From contig CACIWK010000007.1 of assembly GCA_902590345.1 (NCBI GenBank), positions 1 to 40,884 on the forward strand: a stretch of 40,884 nt of DNA, in the 5' to 3' direction. The notes under the pieces were generated by a model, which did not search any database, was not told the DNA's origin, and worked only from the letters and a program-made list of their open reading frames with translations. This stretch comes from an uncultured Pelagibacteraceae bacterium (lineage in GTDB: Bacteria > Pseudomonadota > Alphaproteobacteria > Pelagibacterales > AG-422-B15). The stretch's first letter is position 1. Every line of letters begins with the position of its first letter. This document shows, piece after piece, positions 15,775-23,349 of the stretch. The position numbers and the translations under genes are program-made.

Positions 15775-16911
15775 ATGTCAAAAGGTATTATATACACCCC
15801 AAGGATTAGAAAATCACCTTTCTTCGAAGAGACACTAAAATACGGCGCTACCAATTTTACAACTTATAACCGTATGACGATGCCTGTTGGCTATACGACT
15901 CCTGAGGAGGAGTACCAATCATTAATAAACGATGTAACATTATGGGATGTGGCAGCAGAGAGACAAATTGAAATTATTGGAGAGGACGCCGCTAAATTTG
16001 TTCAGTATATGACGCCAAGAAATCTATCAACTTTTAAAGATGGGTTTTGTCGTTACGCATTTATGACAGATGAAAATGGTGGAATCATAAATGACCCATT
16101 AATTTTAAAGTTTAATGAAAATAAGTATTGGCTGAGTATTGCAGATTCAGATGCGATACTATGGTGTAAAGGCGTTGCTTTATCTGGTAAGTTTAATGTT
16201 AAAATTTCGGAGCCTGAAGCTTGTCCGCTTTCATTGCAAGGCCCGCGCGCAAAAGAACTCATGAGAAAAGCTACAAATGATGATCCAGTTATTATGGGAT
16301 TAAAATATTATCAATTTATCGAAACTAACTTATTTGGATTAGATATCGTCATTGCTCGCAGCGGTTGGAGTAATCAGTTTGGATACGAAATTTATATAAC
16401 AAGAGAAGTAGATGGTCCGGCATTATGGAATGCATTAATGGAAGCAGGAAAAGAGTTTAAAATTGTACCAAGTTGTCCTAATCAAATAGATAGAATTGAA
16501 GCCGGTATGATTTCCCACCAAGGAGATACCTCATTAGCTGAGAACCCTTTAGAATTAAACTTACCAAAATTTTATGATCTTGATCAAGAAGCGGACTTTG
16601 TAGGAAAAGATGCTCTCTTAAAAATAAGAGAAGAGGGCATTAAAAAACAATTCACAGGTTTTAAAATTTCAGGAAAGAAAATTGGTTATAATATGGCAAG
16701 AATACCATTGTTTGACAATAACTCTGAAAAAAAAGGATTTGTAACCAGCTGTATTTATAGCCCAAACTTTGGATGCAATATTGCCTTAGGGTTCATTGAT
16801 ATTGATTTAATTAATTCAGAAGAAGTTTATCAGATTGATCATGATGGAGAGAAACGAGAAGTTGAAGTTGTCCCTTTACCATTTAGTTCTAGACTCGAAA
16901 AAATGGAATAA
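15775..16911 (+). CDS. DmdA-like aminomethyltransferase-family demethylase
   Basis: A 378-residue GcvT-family protein with strong likeness to DMSP demethylase: ERQIEIIGEDAAKFVQYMTPR, NDPLILKFNENKYWLSIADSD, SLQGPRAKELM, ARSGWSNQFGYEIY and SCPNQIDRIEAGM all follow the DmdA pattern. The usual YGND...NPFE...V segment reads SHQGDTSLAENPLELN instead, so it may be a divergent DmdA or a paralogue acting on another methylated compound with tetrahydrofolate as acceptor. It is preceded by a good promoter and AAGGAG site and is first in the long operon. Its stop overlaps the sco start by one base (TAATG). Confidence 0.82.
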   Translation: MSKGIIYTPRIRKSPFFEETLKYGATNFTTYNRMTMPVGYTTPEEEYQSLINDVTLWDVAAERQIEIIGEDAAKFVQYMTPRNLSTFKDGFCRYAFMTDENGGIINDPLILKFNENKYWLSIADSDAILWCKGVALSGKFNVKISEPEACPLSLQGPRAKELMRKATNDDPVIMGLKYYQFIETNLFGLDIVIARSGWSNQFGYEIYITREVDGPALWNALMEAGKEFKIVPSCPNQIDRIEAGMISHQGDTSLAENPLELNLPKFYDLDQEADFVGKDALLKIREEGIKKQFTGFKISGKKIGYNMARIPLFDNNSEKKGFVTSCIYSPNFGCNIALGFIDIDLINSEEVYQIDHDGEKREVEVVPLPFSSRLEKME

Positions 16912-17561
16912 TGATTTCAAGAAGTAGAGTTAATCAACTTTTATGCCTCTCAATAATTATATTAGCAGTCGTCGCTGGTTGGGCAGTTTCTGAATTATTT
17001 AGAGACAATACTTCAGAAGTATCAAAAGATATTGATTTAAAATTTACAGCAGTTGACCATTTTGGAGTTGATGTAAGTGAAAGAACTTACAGCGGATATA
17101 GTAAAGTATTCTTTTTTGGCTTTACTCATTGCCCAGATATTTGTCCAATTAGTGCAAATCTTATGAGTAATGCCATTGATCAATTAAATAGAGAAAACCA
17201 TTCAATAGAAAATATAAAATTTTTCTTTGTAACAGTTGATCCTGCTAGGGATAACCCTGACCGATTAAAAGAATTTCTTAGCAACTTTAGCAATAATTTA
17301 ATTGGTTTAACGGGGACACATGAAAATCTTATGCCAATATGGAAAGATTTTTTTGTACATGTAGAGCCGGCAACAAATTCAGAACATCAAAATTATTTAG
17401 GTACATCTGAACAATCTGATGAAATAAGTAATAAAGAAAAAAACTACATGGTTCAACATACTGCTTTCTATTATATTTTTGATGATAATGATGTATTAAG
17501 AAGCATACTTCCCTTTGGTTCTAGTATTGAACAAATGGTTGAAGATTTAAAAAATCTATAA
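16911..17561 (+). CDS. SCO1/SenC/PrrC-family copper chaperone
   Basis: A 216-residue thioredoxin-fold protein anchored by one N-terminal membrane helix (about residues 8-30) with the domain in the periplasm. Copper ligands are Cys74 and Cys78 in THCPDICP, with distal His183 (MVQHTAF). The VTVDPARDNP motif is typical. Family role: copper delivery or thiol reduction for the CuA site of cytochrome oxidase. Relative to usual Sco proteins it has an acidic, Ser/Glu-rich insert of about 20 residues before His183. It opens a block of copper-type genes placed inside a methylated-amine operon. Confidence 0.92.
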   Translation: MISRSRVNQLLCLSIIILAVVAGWAVSELFRDNTSEVSKDIDLKFTAVDHFGVDVSERTYSGYSKVFFFGFTHCPDICPISANLMSNAIDQLNRENHSIENIKFFFVTVDPARDNPDRLKEFLSNFSNNLIGLTGTHENLMPIWKDFFVHVEPATNSEHQNYLGTSEQSDEISNKEKNYMVQHTAFYYIFDDNDVLRSILPFGSSIEQMVEDLKNL

Positions 17562-17563
17562 CA

Positions 17564-17809
17564 ATGAATAAAATATCAATATTTATTTTTTTTGTTTTAT
17601 TGTCTTGTTCCGAAATAATAGAAACAAATAAATATAGAGAATTGGCATCTGAACAAGCATCAAAAAAAAATTGTGATGCTAATGTTGAGCTTCTTTTAAA
17701 ACATGAAAAGACTGAATTATGGGCATCTTATCATAACAAAGATAAAAACTTATTATGCGTTTTAACTTGTGTTAACGATGTCTGTATGTTTTCGACAGAG
17801 AGAGATTAA
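17564..17809 (+). CDS. Small cysteine-rich predicted lipoprotein
   Basis: An 81-residue protein of unknown family. It starts with a short hydrophobic segment ending in LLSC, a lipobox that would leave Cys15 lipid-anchored. The mature part has Cys37 and, near the C terminus, Cys65, Cys69 and Cys74 (C-x3-C-x4-C) plus two His, which could bind a metal or form disulfides. It lies 2 bp after sco and 3 bp before the PCuAC gene, so a part in periplasmic copper handling is a reasonable guess. I do not recognise a named homologue. Confidence 0.7.
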   Translation: MNKISIFIFFVLLSCSEIIETNKYRELASEQASKKNCDANVELLLKHEKTELWASYHNKDKNLLCVLTCVNDVCMFSTERD

Positions 17810-17812
17810 GGG

Positions 17813-18268
17813 TTGTATAAAGCACTAATAATAATTTTGTTTTTAGTTTCTACAAAAATTGGAGCTGCTCACCAATTTCAAAAAGATCATATTAATATAA
17901 ATCACCCACACATTAAGTTTGTAATTTCATCAGGCCCTGCAGCTGGATATATGAAAATAGTAAACATGGGTTTCGAGACAGATCGTTTAATTAAAGTTGT
18001 TACCGACTTTGCAGATACTGAGTTACATTATTCAAGTGTAGAGAATGGAATAGTTACAATGAGTAAAGTTGATTTTATTGAAATCCCTCCACAAAAAGCT
18101 AAATCGCTCAATCCCGGCACGCATCATATAATGTTTTCAAATTTTAGTATTGAATTAACTCATGGAATAAGTTTAGAAGGGTCTTTAGTATTTGAAAATG
18201 CAGGCGAGATCAAAGTGCTTTTTGAGGTTGAAACTCAAAAAAGTTTAGATGATCATACAGAACATTAA
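17813..18268 (+). CDS. PCuAC-family periplasmic copper chaperone
   Basis: A 151-residue exported copper(I) chaperone. An N-terminal signal (about residues 1-19, ending GAA-H) precedes the domain. The complete family motif H-x10-M-x21-H-x-M is present as His72, Met83, His105 and Met107. Proteins of this family pass Cu(I) to the CuA and CuB sites of cytochrome oxidase, often with Sco, which is two genes upstream here. It starts with TTG, fixed by the signal peptide and by the 3-bp gap to the lipoprotein gene. Its stop overlaps the DUF2182 start (TAATG). An His-rich N-terminal stretch after cleavage may also bind copper. Confidence 0.93.
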   Translation: MYKALIIILFLVSTKIGAAHQFQKDHININHPHIKFVISSGPAAGYMKIVNMGFETDRLIKVVTDFADTELHYSSVENGIVTMSKVDFIEIPPQKAKSLNPGTHHIMFSNFSIELTHGISLEGSLVFENAGEIKVLFEVETQKSLDDHTEH

Positions 18269-19149
18269 TGAAAACATTTAAAATTGAATATATCACCACA
18301 CTTTTTTTTCTCACCTTGCTAATTGCTTTAGCTTGGTACTATTTATTCCTCATGGCATCTAATCCAATGGACTCAATGATGCAAAATAAAAATCCAATGA
18401 CAATGTCAATGGAAACCGCGTCAGAAAATGAAATGTCAATGAACTCGATGTCTGATACAGAAATGACTATGGACTCAATGAATATGAATGAAAAAAACTC
18501 ATCAATCAATTTTCTTATGATGCCAATGACAGGAAAGTGGACAATAAATGATTTTATCGTGATGTTCGTAATGTGGACCGTCATGATGTTTGCGATGATG
18601 CTTCCATCTACATTTATCTTTTTAAATATTTTTAGAATGATGAGATCGAATATGCAAATATCGTCGAATATTATTAGTGAGATGATAGTGATTTCATTCA
18701 CTTATATTTTAATTTGGACAATTTTTTCACTTATTGCATGTACTCTTCAATATATTTTTCACAATAACGGAGTAGTCGATATGATGGGAACATTACAAAA
18801 TAATATTCTTGCAGGATTATTTCTTGTTGGAGCAGGTGCATTTCAATTTACAAGTTTGAAAGATACATGTCTTGAGAAATGCAGAAACCCCTTATCGTTT
18901 CTAATGGCTGGTCCTATTAAAGGATACGGAAATGTTGCCTATGTGGGTCTAAAGCATGGTTTATTTTGCTTAGGGTGTTGCTGGGTTCTTATGCTTCTGC
19001 TTTTTGTAAATGGAGTTATGAATTTACTTTGGGTTGTCGCAATAACAATAATTGTATTGGCTGAAAAAATGCTGCCTTACGAGAAACTTAGCTCTAGATT
19101 TCTGGGCATTCTTCTTGTAGGTTGGGGGGCATATTTAATACTTATTTAA
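18268..19149 (+). CDS. DUF2182 membrane protein with a methionine-rich loop
   Basis: A 293-residue inner-membrane protein of the uncharacterised DUF2182 family, with about six to seven helices. The family hallmark near the C terminus is visible: GLKHGLFCLGCCWVLMLL followed by GVMNLLWV and a LAEKMLP end. Between helix 1 and helix 2 lies a loop with 17 Met in residues 29-87, many as M-x-M, like the copper-binding Met motifs of Cu(I) transport proteins. Together with the C-x2-CC motif this suggests Cu(I) binding or transport (inference). Gene order Sco, PCuAC, DUF2182, DUF1326 supports a copper role. Function is not established. Confidence 0.85.
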   Translation: MKTFKIEYITTLFFLTLLIALAWYYLFLMASNPMDSMMQNKNPMTMSMETASENEMSMNSMSDTEMTMDSMNMNEKNSSINFLMMPMTGKWTINDFIVMFVMWTVMMFAMMLPSTFIFLNIFRMMRSNMQISSNIISEMIVISFTYILIWTIFSLIACTLQYIFHNNGVVDMMGTLQNNILAGLFLVGAGAFQFTSLKDTCLEKCRNPLSFLMAGPIKGYGNVAYVGLKHGLFCLGCCWVLMLLLFVNGVMNLLWVVAITIIVLAEKMLPYEKLSSRFLGILLVGWGAYLILI

Positions 19150-19153
19150 CTAT

Positions 19154-19834
19154 ATGACTGTAAATCCACTAAACTTACATTGGGAAATAAAAGGAAATTT
19201 TTTGCTGAATTGTAACTGCGATGTATTTTGCAATTGTCCGATGTCCCTGGGAAGAGCGGTTCCAAATTCACCAAATGGTAAATGCTTTTCATGGTGGGGA
19301 ATTAATATCGAAGAAGGATACGCAGAAGAAAAGTGGTCTGGATTTAACCCTATCAAAAGAGAGTCTAAAGGAATTATGGATTTAGGTGGTTTAAATGTTG
19401 CTATTCTTTTAGAAGTTCCTGGCCCTTTAGGTTCAGGCGGTTGGACAGCAGGATTATATATTGACGAAAAAGCATCTGATGATGCAGCTGATGCGCTCGC
19501 AGTTATTTTCTCAGGTCAAGCAGGTGGACAAACAGGTTGGTTTAGACATATGATTGCAAACTTCCTTGGCGTAAAAAGATGTTCTATATCATATAAAGAA
19601 ACCGACGATGGATGGTCGTTTACAATTCCAGAAATCTTAGATGGTCGAATTGAACATGAGCCAGGAAAAGAGAGAGGCGAAGTAGTAAAAGTATCAAACT
19701 TAAAATATTGGGTTGCGCCAGAAATAATTGTTTGCAAAGGATCAAAAAGAAGTAGGATTAGAGATCATGGCCGTAATTGGGATTTCACAGGTGGAAGTGC
19801 CGAATATTGTGCTGTTGATTGGGCCGGACCATAA
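19154..19834 (+). CDS. DUF1326 family protein
   Basis: A 226-residue soluble protein of uncharacterised family DUF1326. It has the diagnostic N-terminal motif Cys20-Asn-Cys22-Asp-Val-Phe-Cys26-Asn-Cys28, a compact four-cysteine cluster followed by Met30. The hallmark GGLNVAILLEVPGP segment and a central IFSGQAGGQTGWFRHMIANFLG region also match. No signal peptide is seen, so it would be cytoplasmic. It directly follows DUF2182; the two families are commonly found side by side, so they probably work together, perhaps in cytoplasmic copper or thiol chemistry (inference). It ends 5 bp before the flavoprotein gene. Confidence 0.87.
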   Translation: MTVNPLNLHWEIKGNFLLNCNCDVFCNCPMSLGRAVPNSPNGKCFSWWGINIEEGYAEEKWSGFNPIKRESKGIMDLGGLNVAILLEVPGPLGSGGWTAGLYIDEKASDDAADALAVIFSGQAGGQTGWFRHMIANFLGVKRCSISYKETDDGWSFTIPEILDGRIEHEPGKERGEVVKVSNLKYWVAPEIIVCKGSKRSRIRDHGRNWDFTGGSAEYCAVDWAGP

Positions 19835-19839
19835 TTCAT

Positions 19840-22275
19840 ATGAAAAACAAAGCTAAAGTTGTCGTCATTGGTGGCGGTGTAGTTGGAGTTAGTACGCTTT
19901 ACCACCTTGCAAAAAAAGGATGGTCTGATGTAGTTTTGTGCGAACGCAAAGAACTTACATCAGGTTCGACGTGGCACGCTGCGGGTTTGATGCCTTTATT
20001 CAACATGAGTTACTCTGTTGGTCAAATCCATAAATACTCAGTTAAATTTTACCAAGAACTTGAAAAAGAAACTGGTCAAGATGTTGGCTTTAGGCAAGTA
20101 AGTAATATTCGACTTGCTGAAAATCAGGATAGAATGGATGAGTATCGTCAATATGCAGGTGTTGCGGAAACAATAGGTGTTAAAGTCAATTTTTTAACTC
20201 CCGAAGAAGTTCAAAAAGTTTGGCCGCTTTGTTCAACTGAGGGCTTAGTGGGTGCTATACAGCATCCTGAGGATGGATACATACAACCCAATGATCTTAC
20301 GCAAGCTTTAGCAAAAGGAGCAAGAGCGCTTGGAGCTGAAATTTACAGACAAACAGCAGTCATAGGACTTGAACAGTTACCAGATGATAGTTGGATTGTT
20401 ACAACTGATAAAGGTGAAATCAAATGTGATATTGTTGTTTCATGCTCGGGAAATTTTGTCAGGCAAACCGGAGAAATGGTTGGATTAGATATCCCAGTGA
20501 TACCTGTTGAGCATCAATATATCGTTACAGAAGCTCATCCTAAAATTCTAGAAAGACAAAAAGAAGGCCTTCCTGAAATGGGTGTACTTAGAGGATCTGA
20601 CGGCGCATGGTATATGCGTGAGGAAGCTGGTGGATTAATTCTTGGACCATATGAAAATGGTGCACCATGTTGCTATGTCAATGGACCTAGCAAAGACTGT
20701 GAGTATGAATTATTCCAAGAAGACTTAGACAGACTTGGCCCCCATATAGAGCATGCCATTCACAGAGTTCCTATTTTTGGAGAAGCAGGAATTAAGAAAG
20801 TTTATAATGGTGCTATTTGTTATACTCCAGATGGAAGCCCAATTATCGGTCCAGCATGGGATAGAAAAAATTTATATTTAAATGACGGTCATTCGTTTGG
20901 CGTTACAGCTGCTGGTGGTGCAGGCTGGCAGATCGCAGAATGGATTGTTGATGGCGAACCGACTATTGATATGCTTGGGGTTGAACCCAGAAGGTTTGGC
21001 GATTACGCATCAAAATCATATTTAATCAAAAAAAATGAAGAGGCTTATGCTAACGTTTTCACAATCCATTATCCTGATGAAGAAAGGCCCGCAGGCCGGC
21101 CATTAAGACAAGCTCCTTGTTATGATAGGCTGAAAAATTTAGGTGCAGTGTTTGGTCAAAAGTTTGGTTGGGAGCGCGCAAACTGGTTTGCTCCTGAAGG
21201 AGTTCCTCAAGAAGACGATTGGTCATTCAGGCGATCAGCTTGGTTTGAGCACATTGGAAATGAATGTAAAAATGTAACAGAAAATGTAGGTCTTTTAGAT
21301 ATGACCGCATTTGCAAAATGCAGAATAAGCGGACCAGTAGCAGAAGAATTCCTAGATAATTTAGTTGCTAATAAATTGCCAAAAAAGATAGGAAGGACAA
21401 ATCTCTGTCATGCTTTGAATTCTAAAGGAGGAGTACACTCAGAATTTACAATAATGAGAGAGTCTCATGACAGTTTTTATTGTGTTTCTGCTGGAGCTTG
21501 GCAGCGGCTGGACCATGATTGGGTAAAAAAACATATGCCCGATGACAGAAGTGTAAAATTTGAAAATATTACAAATCAAATTGGAGTATTAGTTGTCGCT
21601 GGTCCGAAGTCGAGAGAACTTCTTCAAAGAGTATCTGAGGATGATTTCACAAATGAGGGTTTCCCATGGCTATCTGGTAAAAAAGTAAAAATTGGTGCTG
21701 CAGAAACACTTGCAATAAGAGTAAATTTCGTTGGCGAATTAGGATGGGAAATCCACTCACCAATTGAAGTACAAAATCATATATTCGATACATTAATGGA
21801 TGCAGGAAAAGATCTGGGTTTAAAGCCTTTTGGCATAAGAGCAATGGACTCTTTGAGAATTGAGAAATCCTACAAACTAATTGGTACAGAATTATCAATT
21901 GAATACGCAGGATATGAGTCAGGAATAGACAGGTTCATTCACCCAAACAAAGGTCAATTCATAGGCAGAGATGCATTAGTTCAGTGGAGAGAAAAAGGTT
22001 TTGAAAATTCCTTCGTAACTCTTGAAGTTCATGGTGTCAAAGATGCTGATGTACTTGGCAATAATCCAATATATGCTGATGGCAAAGTTATTGGTCGCGC
22101 TACAGGTGGAAATTTTGGCTTTCGAGTTAATAAGTCTCTCGCTTTAGCTATGGTCAATCCAGCTCATTCAGAAGTAGGCACAAAGTTAAAGATCGATATT
22201 TTGGGAGATATGTTTGATGTAACGGTAATACCCGAAAGTCCATACGATCCTGATAATCAGAAACTTAGATCTTAG
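19840..22275 (+). CDS. Dimethylglycine/sarcosine dehydrogenase-like flavoprotein with GcvT domain
   Basis: An 811-residue two-part enzyme. The N-terminal half is a DAO-type FAD domain with GGGVVGVSTLYHLA and STWHAAGL, in which His46 matches the histidine carrying covalent FAD in dimethylglycine dehydrogenase. The C-terminal half (about residue 430 on) is a tetrahydrofolate-binding GcvT region with GLLDMTAFAK, GELGWEIH and a final barrel. The family demethylates dimethylglycine or sarcosine, giving methylene-THF and reducing an electron-transfer partner. ATG at 19840 is preferred over an upstream TTG because it places the FAD motif at the usual distance. Dimethylglycine is favoured because a sarcosine oxidase follows. 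Confidence 0.88.
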   Translation: MKNKAKVVVIGGGVVGVSTLYHLAKKGWSDVVLCERKELTSGSTWHAAGLMPLFNMSYSVGQIHKYSVKFYQELEKETGQDVGFRQVSNIRLAENQDRMDEYRQYAGVAETIGVKVNFLTPEEVQKVWPLCSTEGLVGAIQHPEDGYIQPNDLTQALAKGARALGAEIYRQTAVIGLEQLPDDSWIVTTDKGEIKCDIVVSCSGNFVRQTGEMVGLDIPVIPVEHQYIVTEAHPKILERQKEGLPEMGVLRGSDGAWYMREEAGGLILGPYENGAPCCYVNGPSKDCEYELFQEDLDRLGPHIEHAIHRVPIFGEAGIKKVYNGAICYTPDGSPIIGPAWDRKNLYLNDGHSFGVTAAGGAGWQIAEWIVDGEPTIDMLGVEPRRFGDYASKSYLIKKNEEAYANVFTIHYPDEERPAGRPLRQAPCYDRLKNLGAVFGQKFGWERANWFAPEGVPQEDDWSFRRSAWFEHIGNECKNVTENVGLLDMTAFAKCRISGPVAEEFLDNLVANKLPKKIGRTNLCHALNSKGGVHSEFTIMRESHDSFYCVSAGAWQRLDHDWVKKHMPDDRSVKFENITNQIGVLVVAGPKSRELLQRVSEDDFTNEGFPWLSGKKVKIGAAETLAIRVNFVGELGWEIHSPIEVQNHIFDTLMDAGKDLGLKPFGIRAMDSLRIEKSYKLIGTELSIEYAGYESGIDRFIHPNKGQFIGRDALVQWREKGFENSFVTLEVHGVKDADVLGNNPIYADGKVIGRATGGNFGFRVNKSLALAMVNPAHSEVGTKLKIDILGDMFDVTVIPESPYDPDNQKLRS

Positions 22276-22287
22276 CTACTTAAAAAA

Positions 22288-23343
22288 GTGTCAAAAGCTT
22301 TAAAAGTTTACGAACAGCTCTGTAAAGATAAGTATATTGAACATAATATTAAGCAAAAAGATTTAGTTATTGAATTAGATAAATTTTTGTTAGGTTCGAG
22401 CAGAAATTTTATAAAAAAACTATTTCGATATAATTTAAATCAAAAGAAATGCTTTTATTTATACGGGGGAGTGGGTATTGGAAAAACACTCATTATGGAT
22501 TTATTCTATGATGACGTAAATTTAAAAGAAAAACAAAGAGTCCATTTTCATGAGTTTATGATTGATATACATGATCAATTACACCAACTCAGAAATGAAA
22601 AAAATTCTAGAGATTTTATAATTTCAAAACTTGTAAAAGGTATTAAATCGAAATCAAGTCTCATATTTTTTGATGAATTCCAGGTCACAAATATAGCTGA
22701 CGCAATGATTCTAGGGCATTTATTTGAGGAGTTCTTTAAAAATAATATTTTAATTGTATTAACTTCTAATTCCAGCCCAGAAGACTTATACAAACAAGGG
22801 CTGCAAAGAGAACTTTTTATTCCATTTATTAATTTAATTAAAAATAACTCTCTAATTCATCATCTATCAATAGACATTGACTATAGAACAAGATCATTAA
22901 AAGAAGAAAAGAACTTTTTTTTATCAAATTCACCGGTTAGCAAGCTTAAAATAAATGATATTTTTTCTATCCATTCAAATAAAACTTCAGTTGAGGATAA
23001 AGTAATAAGTGTGAAGAAGAGAAATTTTGTTGTTAAGAATTTGTCTAATAGAATAGCTCGTTTTCAATTCAATGAAATTTGTGGAGATGATAGAGGCACT
23101 GAAGACTACCTCGAGTTAATTAAATTAATTGATAGATTAATCGTTGAAAATGTTCCAAATTTTGGAAATACAAATTCTAATCTTCAAGAAAGATTTATTA
23201 ATTTAATTGATGTTCTCTATGATAATAAAATTAAATTATATTTAAGCACAGAAAAAGAAATAAGCGATCTTGGCAGTGCATATCATTTGAAAGATAAATT
23301 TAACAGAACCATAAGCAGACTTCTAGAAATGAAATCACAATAA
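22288..23343 (+). CDS. zapE: ZapE/AFG1-family ATPase
   Basis: A 351-residue P-loop ATPase of the AFG1/ZapE family. Walker A is GGVGIGKT (60-67), Walker B is SLIFFDEFQVTNIADAMIL, and the LTSNSSPEDLY-x2-GLQRE-FIPFI signature is unmistakable. In bacteria ZapE is linked to FtsZ ring function; the mitochondrial relative is tied to respiratory-complex subunit turnover. The start is GTG with no strong ribosome site. Placement inside an amine-oxidation operon is unusual, and the gene is richer in Lys, Asn and Ile (more AT) than its neighbours. Confidence 0.92.
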   Translation: MSKALKVYEQLCKDKYIEHNIKQKDLVIELDKFLLGSSRNFIKKLFRYNLNQKKCFYLYGGVGIGKTLIMDLFYDDVNLKEKQRVHFHEFMIDIHDQLHQLRNEKNSRDFIISKLVKGIKSKSSLIFFDEFQVTNIADAMILGHLFEEFFKNNILIVLTSNSSPEDLYKQGLQRELFIPFINLIKNNSLIHHLSIDIDYRTRSLKEEKNFFLSNSPVSKLKINDIFSIHSNKTSVEDKVISVKKRNFVVKNLSNRIARFQFNEICGDDRGTEDYLELIKLIDRLIVENVPNFGNTNSNLQERFINLIDVLYDNKIKLYLSTEKEISDLGSAYHLKDKFNRTISRLLEMKSQ

Positions 23344-23349
23344 TTACAA

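Noticed and set aside
18339..18701. Low-complexity Met-rich DNA as a frameshift or assembly artefact
   Set aside because: The frame continues cleanly into recognisable DUF2182 helices and both junctions with neighbours are intact.
19819..19839. Upstream TTG start for the dimethylglycine dehydrogenase-like gene
   Set aside because: It lies inside the DUF1326 coding region and would add residues not found before the FAD motif in the family; ATG at 19840 fits better.
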